Assembly: GCA_963837945.1 (NCBI GenBank)
Contig: CAWIQD010000016.1
Span: 372,001-436,000, forward strand
Length of the DNA: 64,000 bases
Direction: 5' to 3'
Source of the DNA: CAVUBL01 sp963837945
GTDB taxonomy: Bacteria > Acidobacteriota > Thermoanaerobaculia > Multivoradales > DATKCC01
This document shows positions 8,627 to 18,575 of the stretch, one piece after another. The position numbers and the translations under genes are program-made. The notes under the pieces are model-generated. The model saw nothing but the letters and a program-made list of their open reading frames with translations, was not told where the DNA came from and ran no database searches. Position 1 is the stretch's first letter. The number at the start of each line of letters is the position of its first letter.

Positions 8627-10192
8627 GTGCTGGCCGTCGGAATGAAGTTCCCGGGCGGTCGCTACCATGCGACACCCTGGGGCCGGCACGTCAACGAGGG
8701 CGAGGTCGCCTGGCCGCCCTCCTCCTGGCGGCTCCTCCGGGCCCTGATCGCCACCTGGCACCGGAAGGTCGGCCCGGACGACCGCTCCGAGGCGATCTTT
8801 GCCGAGCTCCTCGAGAGCCTCGCGCGGTCTCAGCCGGTCTACCGCCTCCCGTCGGGCGTGCACGCCCACACGCGGCACTACATGCCGATCCGCAAGGGCC
8901 GGAGCGAGACCACGACTCTGGTCTTCGACGCCTTCGCCCGTCTCGAGCCCGAAGCCGAGCTCGTCATGGCCTGGCCCGATGCCGATCTCTCGCCGGAGGC
9001 TGCCGAGCTCCTGGACACGCTCCTCGAGAGGCTGGGTTACGTGGGCCGCGCCGAGAGCTGGGTCGAGGCGCGCCGGATCGAAGACTGGGACGGACAGCCG
9101 AACTGCCGGCCGCTCGACCACCAGCGCGCCGAGCTGGACGCCTCCCCAGGCGGTGAGGAGCAAGAGCTGCTCGATCTGCTGGTTCCTCGAGACCCCGAGG
9201 GCTACGAGACCTTCCGCGAAAGCTTCCTCGAGGGGAGCGCCGCTCGCAAGCTCAAACCCGCCGAACGACGCAGGCTGGAGGCGACCCTCCCGGGGGACTG
9301 GATCGCGGCCCTCGCCGTGGAGACCCCCGATCTCCAGGCGGCAGGCTGGAGCCGTCCGCCGGCGGCCCGGCAGGTCTCCTACCTCCGGCCGGTGGGGTGC
9401 TTGGAGCCGGGGGCTACTCCAGGGCGCGCCGTCTCAGCGGAGAGACGCCGGCCGACCTCGGCCCGCTTCGCCCTCTACGGCAGGCCGTTGCCTCGGATCG
9501 AGGACGCCGTTCGAGTCGGGGAGACTTTGCGTAACGCAATCGCCAGCCGGACAGGCGAGCAGCTCGGGGACGAGCCTGCCCCGGCGGTTCTCACAGGCCA
9601 TCGAGAGGGAGCCGACAACGATCACCGTCACGCGTTCTACCTACCGGAGGACGCAGACGGCGACGGTCTGGTCGACCACCTGGTGGTGCATGCCGAAGAG
9701 GGATTCGGGCCAGAGGTCCGAGCGGCGCTGGGCTCAATGGACAAGCTCTGGCGCAAGGCCGAGGGGCCGACCTGGAAGCTCGTGCTGGAAGGCGTCGGCG
9801 CGCGCGACGAGCTGGGCGCGACGACGGATCTCCTCGCGAAGGCCGAGGTGTGGATTTCGGTGACGCCCTATCTGCACCCCTGGTACTCGAAGAAGAGCTT
9901 CACGGCGGAGGATCAGCTCCGCCGCGAGTGTCGCCTGCGGGGCTTCGAGCTCGCGGAGGCGGAGGAGCTCGACACGATCAGGGTCCGTTCGCGCGATCGT
10001 CGCCCGATCGACTTCCACCGGTTCCGGTCGAAGCGCGGCCTCACGCAGCCGGACACCCGGGGAAGCTTCTGGCGTCTCACCTTCGCCGAGCCGGTCTCCG
10101 GCCCCCTCGCCCTCGGTTTCGGCTGCCACTTCGGCCTCGGCCTCTTCCGGCCCGAACCGGCGAACCGAAGCGAAGGCGAACGAGCGCACTGA
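8627..10192 (+). CDS. csb2: Csb2 (Cas5/Cas6-type subunit, type I-G)
   Basis: In type I-G this GSU0054-family protein combines the Cas5 role (crRNA 5' handle) with a Cas6-like crRNA-processing part. It starts at GTG 8627, two bases after the csb1 stop. The N-terminus (MKFPGGRYHATPWGRHVNEG, followed by AWPPSSWRLLRAL) is the clearest family signature. The C-terminal half (SRDRRPIDFHRFRSKRG, LALGFGCHFGLGLF) carries the glycine-rich end expected of a RAMP fold. The length of 521 residues is normal. This is the likely enzyme that would process both the array and the mini-CRISPR hairpins. Confidence 0.85.
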   Translation: MLAVGMKFPGGRYHATPWGRHVNEGEVAWPPSSWRLLRALIATWHRKVGPDDRSEAIFAELLESLARSQPVYRLPSGVHAHTRHYMPIRKGRSETTTLVFDAFARLEPEAELVMAWPDADLSPEAAELLDTLLERLGYVGRAESWVEARRIEDWDGQPNCRPLDHQRAELDASPGGEEQELLDLLVPRDPEGYETFRESFLEGSAARKLKPAERRRLEATLPGDWIAALAVETPDLQAAGWSRPPAARQVSYLRPVGCLEPGATPGRAVSAERRRPTSARFALYGRPLPRIEDAVRVGETLRNAIASRTGEQLGDEPAPAVLTGHREGADNDHRHAFYLPEDADGDGLVDHLVVHAEEGFGPEVRAALGSMDKLWRKAEGPTWKLVLEGVGARDELGATTDLLAKAEVWISVTPYLHPWYSKKSFTAEDQLRRECRLRGFELAEAEELDTIRVRSRDRRPIDFHRFRSKRGLTQPDTRGSFWRLTFAEPVSGPLALGFGCHFGLGLFRPEPANRSEGERAH

Positions 10193-10282
10193 GCCCGAGC
10201 CCGCGCCGGTTTGCCGAGAGGCTCGACGCGCGGAATCGCTGGCGCCGCGTGCTAATCTGAAGCCGACGAACGGGGAGGATCG

Positions 10283-10501
10283 ATGGCCAGCACGGTAGCC
10301 GACATGAGCCCAGCCGACCTGCGGGAGATGCTCGAAGATCTCCTGGAAGAGAAGCTCTCGGAGCTGATCCATGACCCGGACCGGGGCCTCGAGGTCCGCG
10401 CTACGGTACGCCAGCGCATCGAAGCACAGAAGACACGGACCGCCGCCGGCGAGCGCGGGCGAGCCCTCGACGAGGTGGCGCGAGACCTCGGCATCGGCTG
10501 A
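10283..10501 (+). CDS. Small antitoxin of a RelBE-like pair inside the cas operon
   Basis: The protein has 72 residues, acidic and helical (MSPADLREMLEDLLEEKLSE, then RAALDEVARDLGIG-like end), preceded by GGGGAGG. It has no clear DNA-binding motif that I can name. The assignment as antitoxin rests on size, charge and the RelE-like sequence that follows directly, sharing its stop codon region. It lies 90 bp after csb2 and 470 bp before cas4-cas1, so it separates interference genes from adaptation genes. Confidence 0.6.
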   Translation: MASTVADMSPADLREMLEDLLEEKLSELIHDPDRGLEVRATVRQRIEAQKTRTAAGERGRALDEVARDLGIG

Positions 10502-10771
10502 TGCCGTCGCACCAAGGTCAGGATTCTGGACCCCGCGGCCAAGGATCTCTCCAGGCTCGATCGCCCAGTCGCCTCACGGATCGTCAAACGCCTTCGGTGG
10601 CTTGCCAACCGGGTCGACCAGATCGATCTCGAGCCTCTCCACGGGAAGCTTTCCGGCTTTTTCAAGCTCAGGGTCGGCGACTATCGCGTCGTCTACGAGC
10701 TCCTCGTGGAGGAGAGCGCCATCCTCGTCCATGCGGTGGGTCACCGAAGCGAGATCTACCGCGGTCGGTAA
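10501..10771 (+). pseudogene. RelE-family toxin, start region frameshifted
   Basis: RelE toxins cleave mRNA in the ribosome. From 10508 the sequence reads RTKVRILDPAAKDLSRLDRP, then LHGKLSGFFKLRVGDYRVVYEL and VGHRSEIYRGR, a full RelE/ParE core ending at the TAA at 10769. The only ATG that fits (10501, overlapping the antitoxin stop) is in another frame. One missing base at about 10504-10507 would restore MPRRTKVRIL. As the sequence stands the toxin has no usable start codon. Either the toxin is inactive or this is one of the window's sequence errors. Confidence 0.7.
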
Positions 10772-10970
10772 CCTGTTTCCGTCTCATCTTCCCAAGCGAA
10801 CTTCAGCCGGTCCGACTGACGGATTCTGACAGGGACACTCGGTAGGCTGGTGGTCCGGTCAAAGCACTCCCGGCAAGAGCGCCTGGCCTACTTCGCCTAA
10901 ACCCTCCGGGCCGAAGCGGGTCTTGCCTCTTGCAGGAGCCGTAGCGCACCGCCGCCGGAGAGCCCTTCCC

Positions 10971-12611
10971 ATGCCTGCCACCGCGACCTCGGTCCCCGAC
11001 CTCGTTCCGGCCCGGATGCTCAACGAGTTCGCCTACTGCCCGCGGCTCGCCTACCTGATGTGGGTCGAGCGCGAGTGGGCGGACAACGTGGAGACCCTGG
11101 AGGGCAAGCACGCACACCGGCGGGTGGACCGCGAGCCCGGAGAGCGCGAGCGCCTCCACGACCGCTCGCTCCAGCTCGCGAGCGCCGAGCTCGGGCTGAC
11201 CGCGGTGCTCGACCTGGTCGAGCGCGACGGCCGCCGCGCCCGGCCGGTCGACTACAAGCGCGGCAAGCGCCCGCCGGTCGCGGGCGGCGTCTACGAGCCC
11301 GAGCGGGTGCAGCTCTGCGTCCAGGGCCTGCTGCTGCGCGGAGCCGGCTACACCTCGAACGAGGGCCTCATCTACTACGTCGCCTCCCGCGAGCGGGTCC
11401 GCGTGCGGTTCACGAAGGCTCTGGTCGAGCGCACCCTGGAGCTCCTGGCCGAGATGCGCCGGACCCTGGCGGCCGGCGCGCTGCCGCCGCCCCTCGAAGA
11501 CAGCCCCAAGTGCCCGCGCTGCTCGCTGGTCTCGATCTGCCTGCCGGAGGAGACGCGGTTCCTGCGCCAGGGCGGCGGCAAGCCGCGCCCGCTCGCGGCC
11601 TCCGATCCCGCGACCTACCCGCTGGTCGTCCAGGAGCCGGGCGCCCGCGTGCGGCTGAAGGGGGAGCAGCTCGTGGTCGAAAGCCCCGACGGGGGCAAGA
11701 CCCTCGCCCGCCTGGTCGAGACCTCGCACCTCGTCCTCATGGGCGGCGCCGGCTGCTCGACGCCCGCTCTCCACGAGTGCTGTCAGCGCGAGATCCCGAT
11801 CCTCCACCTGAGCGGCGGTGGCTGGTTCTACGGCATCACCCGCGGCCTCGACCACAAGAACGTCGGCCTCCGGAGCGAGCAGTTCGCGGCCGCCCGAGAC
11901 AGCCGGCGCTCCCTCGCCGTCGCCCGCGCCCTCGTCGCGGCGAAGATCCGGAACGCCCGGGTGCTCCTGCGCCGAAACGGCGCTCCGGCGAAGAACGATC
12001 TCGCCCTCCTCGCCGCCTACGCCCGCCGCGCCGGGCAGGCCGGCGACGCGGATGAGCTCCTCGGCCTCGAGGGGAGCGCCGCCAAGCTCTACTACGGCGC
12101 CTTCTCGACCATGCTCAAGGTCGCGGGCGAGGCCTTCGCCGCCTTCGACCTCGACGGCCGCAACCGGCGTCCGCCGCGCGACCCGGTCAACGCCCTCCTC
12201 TCCTTCGCCTATAGCCTGCTCACCAAGGACTGGGTGGTCACGCTCACGACCGTCGGCTTCGACCCCTTGATGGGCCTCTACCACCAGCCGAAGTACGGCA
12301 AGCCGGCCCTCGCCCTCGACCTGATGGAACCCTTCCGGCCCGTCGTGGCCGACAGCGTGGTCGTCGGGGCGATCAACAACGGCGAGATCCGCCCCGGCGA
12401 TTTCTTCGAGCGCGAGGGCGGTGTGCTCCTGCGCCCGCCGGCCAGGAAGCGGCTGATCGCCGCCTACGAGCGCCGCCTCGGCCAGAAGGTGCGCCATCCG
12501 GTCTTCGGCTACCGCACCACGTACCGCCGCCTCTTCGAGCTCGAGGCCCGCCTCCTCGGGCGCCACCTGACCGGGGAGCTCTCCGAGTACCGGCCCTTCG
12601 AGGTACGCTGA
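10971..12611 (+). CDS. cas4-cas1: Cas4-Cas1 fusion, spacer acquisition integrase
   Basis: The Cas4 part (residues about 1-190) trims and PAM-selects prespacers, and the Cas1 part integrates them. Cas4 shows the iron-sulphur cysteines (EFAYCPRLAYL, and KCPRCSLVSIC) and the RecB-type nuclease residues (GKHAHRR, VLDLVERDG, VDYKRGK). Cas1 shows the metal-binding set: Glu in LGLEGSAAKLYYGAF, His in GLYHQPKYG, and acidic ALDLMEPFRP. Such fusions are characteristic of type I-U/I-G and were shown in Geobacter to select a TTN PAM. ATG 10971 gives the conserved length, and an upstream in-frame extension from 10923 looks non-coding. Confidence 0.95.
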   Translation: MPATATSVPDLVPARMLNEFAYCPRLAYLMWVEREWADNVETLEGKHAHRRVDREPGERERLHDRSLQLASAELGLTAVLDLVERDGRRARPVDYKRGKRPPVAGGVYEPERVQLCVQGLLLRGAGYTSNEGLIYYVASRERVRVRFTKALVERTLELLAEMRRTLAAGALPPPLEDSPKCPRCSLVSICLPEETRFLRQGGGKPRPLAASDPATYPLVVQEPGARVRLKGEQLVVESPDGGKTLARLVETSHLVLMGGAGCSTPALHECCQREIPILHLSGGGWFYGITRGLDHKNVGLRSEQFAAARDSRRSLAVARALVAAKIRNARVLLRRNGAPAKNDLALLAAYARRAGQAGDADELLGLEGSAAKLYYGAFSTMLKVAGEAFAAFDLDGRNRRPPRDPVNALLSFAYSLLTKDWVVTLTTVGFDPLMGLYHQPKYGKPALALDLMEPFRPVVADSVVVGAINNGEIRPGDFFEREGGVLLRPPARKRLIAAYERRLGQKVRHPVFGYRTTYRRLFELEARLLGRHLTGELSEYRPFEVR

Positions 12612-12627
12612 GGAGGCCCGGCGCGCG

Positions 12628-12921
12628 ATGGATCTCTACTGCTACGTCGTCACCTACGACATCTCGGACCAGAAGCGCTGGCGCAAGGTCTTCGATATCA
12701 TGAATGGCTACGGCGAGCACGTCCAGTTGAGCGTCTTTCGCTGCGACCTGACCGAGACCCGCCACGTGCGCATGAGAAACGCCCTCGACCGGGTCATCCA
12801 GCACGACGAGGACCAGGTGGTGATCGCCAAGCTCGGCCGCAGCACGCCGGACGTCCTCGGCGCGATCGAGGTCCTGGGCCGGCCGCGGAAGTTCGAGCTG
12901 CCGAAGTCGGTCGTCGTGTGA
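12628..12921 (+). CDS. cas2: Cas2, spacer acquisition subunit
   Basis: This 97-residue protein has the ferredoxin-like Cas2 start VVTYDISDQKRWRKVFDIM with the conserved aspartate, then GYGEHVQLSVFRCDLTE. It forms the core of the Cas1-Cas2 integrase. It starts 16 bp after cas4-cas1 and is followed directly by the array leader. A GAGGAGG-like ribosome site lies just upstream. Confidence 0.95.
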   Translation: MDLYCYVVTYDISDQKRWRKVFDIMNGYGEHVQLSVFRCDLTETRHVRMRNALDRVIQHDEDQVVIAKLGRSTPDVLGAIEVLGRPRKFELPKSVVV

Positions 12922-13146
12922 GGCTCCGGGAGTATCATGAGAGCCATGACCGAGGCACGCACAGACGGTTGCGAGAGGTCCGGTGGCGACGCTGGCCCCG
13001 GGGAGCGCTCGCACCCGCTAGGGCCCCGGGCGACGGGATCTTTGACAACTGAAGGTTGGATGGTAGGGTTTCGAGCAGCCGGCGCCCGCGCACCGCTCGC
13101 AACCGCGCCCGGAAACGCCCGCCCGGCGGGCCTGCGGGCGCGGAGC
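12922..13146 (+). promoter_or_regulatory. CRISPR leader with promoter
   Basis: This stretch between cas2 and the first repeat has no credible ORF. It contains TTGACA (13042-13047) and, after 16 bp, TAGGGT (13064-13069), which would start pre-crRNA transcription about 70 nt before the first repeat. The 65 bp next to the repeat are very GC-rich with short inverted repeats. Position next to cas1-cas2 and the orientation of the crRNA handle both mark this as the leader end. Confidence 0.75.
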
Positions 13147-16100
13147 GTTTCCTCGTCGATCAAGACGAGGCCCCATTGAAGCCGACCGCTGCGGGACGGT
13201 GATCGAGCTGGCGTCGGCGGCGGGTTTCCTCGTCGATCAAGACGAGGCCCCATTGAAGCTGTTAGTTTTCCAGTCCGATCCCGGTCGAATGGTAGTTTCC
13301 TCGTCGATCAAGACGAGGCCCCATTGAAGCCCAGCTTCGTCGATCCGCAGCCTGGGCAGCGGCCGTGTTTCCTCGTCGATCAAGACGAGGCCCCATTGAA
13401 GCCGGGAGCGACCGACGATCCCGCCGCCGCCTGGAGTTTCCTCGTCGATCAAGACGAGGCCCCATTGAAGCTCGCGCTGGTGGTGATCGTCTGGCCGGCG
13501 GTGTCTGCGGTTTCCTCGTCGATCAAGACGAGGCCCCATTGAAGCCAAGTTGCCGGCGCAGCGGGGCGAGCGATGCGCTACCTGAGTTTCCTCGTCGATC
13601 AAGACGAGGCCCCATTGAAGCCCGAACCCCAGCGTCACCGCGCCCGGGTCGCCCGCGGTTTCCTCGTCGATCAAGACGAGGCCCCATTGAAGCTGCGAAC
13701 GCGCTGCCGCACGCACCGCCCCCGCCTCGTTTCCTCGTCGATCAAGACGAGGCCCCATTGAAGCTCGCGAAGCTCGCGGATGGCGTTGAGTCGTACGGTC
13801 ATGTTTCCTCGTCGATCAAGACGAGGCCCCATTGAAGCGCCGTCGCGGCGCTCGCACTCGGCGTCCCACTGGTGCTGTTTCCTCGTCGATCAAGACGAGG
13901 CCCCATTGAAGCCTCACTCGAGGGGCGAGCCCTCCGCCGCATGGAGGGGGTTTCCTCGTCGATCAAGACGAGGCCCCATTGAAGCCCGGCCTGGTCTCCG
14001 GCCCCGAGCGCGGCGATGCCTAGGTTTCCTCGTCGATCAAGACGAGGCCCCATTGAAGCGTATCGGACCGGGCTATGGCCTGACCGACGACTCCCGTTTC
14101 CTCGTCGATCAAGACGAGGCCCCATTGAAGCAGCCTCCGCGCCAGCTCAAACAGCTCCGACGGCGACGTTTCCTCGTCGATCAAGACGAGGCCCCATTGA
14201 AGCGCCGGCGTCGGCTCCGAGGTCTATGGCGGCTGTATCGAGTTTCCTCGTCGATCAAGACGAGGCCCCATTGAAGCGTCGTCCAGGTCCTGTGCGGCCT
14301 TGGCCCGGACGCGCCGGTTTCCTCGTCGATCAAGACGAGGCCCCATTGAAGCAACTCCGAGCTCGGCATTGCGCCAGGCGGATCTGGAGTTTCCTCGTCG
14401 ATCAAGACGAGGCCCCATTGAAGCTCCACGCCGCCGAGCTCGCCTTCGAGCGCGTCGTCGACGTTTCCTCGTCGATCAAGACGAGGCCCCATTGAAGCGC
14501 CTCGCACTGCCTGATCGTCGCGCGGCATCCGGTCGGGTTTCCTCGTCGATCAAGACGAGGCCCCATTGAAGCACGGAGCGACTCGCGCAGCTCGTGCCGC
14601 GGCCGCCCGGGTTTCCTCGTCGATCAAGACGAGGCCCCATTGAAGCTCGCGTGATCCGGACCAGAGAATTCCGTCGAGCGCTGGAGTTTCCTCGTCGATC
14701 AAGACGAGGCCCCATTGAAGCCCGAGAGGCGTTACGGTCGGCGCCACTGCTCGGACGTCGTTTCCTCGTCGATCAAGACGAGGCCCCATTGAAGCCGGAG
14801 CGCCTCGCGGGCTCGTCGTCTCGCAGGGCGGGTTTCCTCGTCGATCAAGACGAGGCCCCATTGAAGCGCGCTTGTAGCTGATCGTCACCGACTGCGATGA
14901 CTCGCGGTTTCCTCGTCGATCAAGACGAGGCCCCATTGAAGCGCAGGGCGAGAGCTTCCGGTCGGTGCCGTGGTCGAGCGTTTCCTCGTCGATCAAGACG
15001 AGGCCCCATTGAAGCACGCGGACGAGTACCCGTAGACGTTCGTCCGGTCCACGCGTTTCCTCGTCGATCAAGACGAGGCCCCATTGAAGCTCTGGACCAT
15101 TTCCATCTATGGCCCTTGTTGTCCTCTGTTTCCTCGTCGATCAAGACGAGGCCCCATTGAAGCTGGGCGAGGCGCGCCTTCCCGGACTTCGCGGCGGCGG
15201 TTTCCTCGTCGATCAAGACGAGGCCCCATTGAAGCACATGGCTTCCAGTTGTAGCCCATTCAACGTGGAGCTTGTTTCCTCGTCGATCAAGACGAGGCCC
15301 CATTGAAGCTACCGCCAGCTCGTCCACACCTGGCGGCGGGGTCGTCGTTTCCTCGTCGATCAAGACGAGGCCCCATTGAAGCCAGGCGGGCCGTACGATG
15401 CCGCCGCGAAGGCCGCTCGGGTTTCCTCGTCGATCAAGACGAGGCCCCATTGAAGCCCGACCGCCGGCGTCGGCGACCATAGCGGCGAGTCTTCTGTTTC
15501 CTCGTCGATCAAGACGAGGCCCCATTGAAGCGCGCACGGCCGGCCAGCGCGCTCCAGATCGGCCCGCTGGTTTCCTCGTCGATCAAGACGAGGCCCCATT
15601 GAAGCACGGGCGGCGTATGCTGTGGGCGCGCACGATCTTCAGCTGTTTCCTCGTCGATCAAGACGAGGCCCCATTGAAGCCGGCCCTGGGTGACGGCGAT
15701 CTTGCTCGACGTGATCGTTTCCTCGTCGATCAAGACGAGGCCCCATTGAAGCCTGCACGCCCAGGCTGCGGACGCCGCAGGCCGACTCGCGTTTCCTCGT
15801 CGATCAAGACGAGGCCCCATTGAAGCGAGCTCCGTCCCGCGGTCTACGACGCCCTTGCCGATGTTTCCTCGTCGATCAAGACGAGGCCCCATTGAAGCTG
15901 GACCGTGTGCGGCGACGTTACGCGACGCCGACGTGCGTTTCCTCGTCGATCAAGACGAGGCCCCATTGAAGCCCGGACGAGCCGCTAGCTGCGCGCCATG
16001 GTCGATCGCATGGTTTCCTCGTCGATCAAGACGAGGCCCCATTGAAGCCTGCCAGTGCAGAGGCTTGGTATCTGCAACCGTCGCGTTTCCTCGTCGATCA

Positions 16101-17899
16101 AGACGAGGCCCCATTGAAGCCCCATCACCGTGAGCGCCGATCCTCGCCGAGTAGCGGTGTGTTTCCTCGTCGATCAAGACGAGGCCCCATTGAAGCCACG
16201 CTCTCGCGAGATGTTCCTCTGCCAGGGTCGCTGGCCGTTTCCTCGTCGATCAAGACGAGGCCCCATTGAAGCGCCGAGAGGCTGGCGCTCGCTGTCGGCG
16301 TTCGATCGCCGAGTTTCCTCGTCGATCAAGACGAGGCCCCATTGAAGCCTCGACGCCGTGCGATACGGCGTACCTGCCGTACCGGTTTCCTCGTCGATCA
16401 AGACGAGGCCCCATTGAAGCTGGTATCGCGGACTCCGCCTACTCTGACGCGCTTGTCCGTTTCCTCGTCGATCAAGACGAGGCCCCATTGAAGCTGTGAC
16501 CTCCGCAAGATCCGCAGCGTCGCCCGTCCAGGTTTCCTCGTCGATCAAGACGAGGCCCCATTGAAGCCTGCGCCTCCGAAGAGACGATCCGTAACGAGGT
16601 CCGCCGTTTCCTCGTCGATCAAGACGAGGCCCCATTGAAGCCAGCGCGCCGTAGATGCCTGCCGCGAAGGCCCTCGGCGAGGTTTCCTCGTCGATCAAGA
16701 CGAGGCCCCATTGAAGCGTGGCCGTCGGCGGGTGGTCCACGCTCGGATGGTCCCGTTTCCTCGTCGATCAAGACGAGGCCCCATTGAAGCGCCCTCGGAG
16801 TCCTCTCGTGGCCTGGCGCCGGATGATCCCGGTTTCCTCGTCGATCAAGACGAGGCCCCATTGAAGCTCCCGTGGCGAGAGACCCGATGGTCATAGGCGT
16901 ACAATCCGTTTCCTCGTCGATCAAGACGAGGCCCCATTGAAGCGTCGACGGAGGCCAGCATCGGCCTCCCGAGCTGCGGCCGGTTTCCTCGTCGATCAAG
17001 ACGAGGCCCCATTGAAGCAATCCGGGGTCGGCGCTTCGGTCTTCGGGCGTCGCATGGTCGTTTCCTCGTCGATCAAGACGAGGCCCCATTGAAGCAACTG
17101 GATTCGCGAGAGCGACCCATCGCGGCGCTGCGCAGTTTCCTCGTCGATCAAGACGAGGCCCCATTGAAGCACCGCTAGCCGCTCGGCTTCCATGCGCCGA
17201 TCCAGGTCCGTTTCCTCGTCGATCAAGACGAGGCCCCATTGAAGCGCCGGCGCCGCGAGCTCGTACTCTAGCGCGTCCACGCTTGGTTTCCTCGTCGATC
17301 AAGACGAGGCCCCATTGAAGCATCTGTCGCGGTCTCTCTCGCCTCGGTCGTACCGTAGTTTCCTCGTCGATCAAGACGAGGCCCCATTGAAGCCCGGTGC
17401 TGGCCGACAGCACCGGCTGGCCATCGACGTTTCCTCGTCGATCAAGACGAGGCCCCATTGAAGCAGAAACCCGGCGGCGATCTGCGAAACCGTGGTCAGA
17501 GTTTCCTCGTCGATCAAGACGAGGCCCCATTGAAGCCGGGCACGCCGTTCTCTAAGGCCGCGTTCCTGCGCCTGTTTCCTCGTCGATCAAGACGAGGCAC
17601 CATTGAAGCAGCGTGTAGGTGCCCGTCCCGTTGGTGGTGGTCGAGTTTCCTCGTCGATCAAGACGAGGCCCCATTGAAGCCGGCGCTTGACCTTGCCGGC
17701 CGCCTCCGTGCGCGACGTTTCCTCGTCGATCAAGACGAGGCCCCATTGAAGCGTCGACGCCTCGACTGACCGAGTGGGAATTGGCACGGCGTTTCCTCGT
17801 CGATCAAGACGAGGCCCCATTGAAGCTTTTCGCGGTCCCCCCGGGCCAGCGCCTCGGCCGTCAGTTTCCTCGTCGATCAAGACGAGGCCCCATTGAAGC
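13147..17899 (+). CRISPR. Type I-G CRISPR array, 65 repeats and 64 spacers
   Basis: The 36-nt repeat starts GTTTCCTCGTCG and ends CCCCATTGAAGC. It forms a 7-bp stem CCTCGTC/GACGAGG around the loop GATCAA. I counted 65 copies with starts 69-77 bp apart, giving spacers of 33-41 nt. By eye all copies are identical except number 61 (17574-17609), which has A instead of C at 17599. I saw no duplicated spacers. The expected crRNA handle is ATTGAAGC. The far end is not the usual decayed repeat but an intact one joined to a transposase fragment. Confidence 0.99.
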
Positions 17900-18344
17900 G
17901 GCGACGGCCGCCGCCGAGACCGCAATCGAGCGCGACCGCCGCTACGACGGCAAGTGGGTGCTGCGCACGACGACCGACCTCGACGCGGCCGACGTCGCCT
18001 GGGCCTACAAGCAGCTCTGGACGGTCGAGGAGGTCTTCCGCACCATGAAGTCGCTGCTCGAGACCCGCCCGATCTGGCATCACCTCGACGAGACGATCCG
18101 CGGCCACGTCTTCTGCTCGTTCCTGGCCCTGCGGCTGCGCTTCGAGCTCGAAAGCCGCCTCCCCGAGCGGGGCGAGAGCTTCGAGTGGGCCTCGATCCTC
18201 CGGGATCTCAACGAGGTCACCGAGGTCGAGGTCGCCAAGCACGGCACCCGCTTCGTCCTGCGCTCCGAGGCCCCGGGCTCGGCCGGCAAGGTCTTCCAGG
18301 CCGCCGGCGTCGCCCTGCCTCCCACGATCCGGAAGGTGAGCTGA
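17900..18344 (+). pseudogene. IS4/IS1634-type transposase remnant, 5'-truncated at the array end
   Basis: The open frame directly after the last repeat encodes about 148 C-terminal residues of a DDE transposase: ERDRRYDGKWVLRTTTDLDA, then YKQLWTVEEVFRTMKSLLET with the last catalytic glutamate and the Y/R/E/K-type signature, then GHVFCSFLALRLRFELE. The N-terminal two thirds, with the first two aspartates, are missing, so it cannot be active. No start codon belongs to it. A short AT-richer stretch follows the stop (18370-18385), but I cannot identify an IS end with confidence. Confidence 0.85.
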
Positions 18345-18575
18345 GCGAGGCCGGCCGGCCCCGAACCTCGATTTTATAGTGCCAACGCCGAAGTGCGCGC
18401 CCGTAAGTGGCACGGCATCAAGGGGTTACGATTGGGTGGTGTTGAAGATGGGTCTAGGTCGAGGAGTAGCAACGCCGCCAGCGGCGTGAAGGGCTGTCGG
18501 GACGCGGGAGGAATCGAGCCCGTCGTCAGGGCGCACCCATCAGGAGCCTGGAGTCCTGCCGGAGGTTGCCTGCTC

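Noticed and set aside
13147..17899. Many open frames on both strands through the array (repeated FLVDQDEAPLK and MGPRLDRRGN peptides)
   Set aside because: They are translations of the 36-nt repeat; the spacing follows the array and not a protein.
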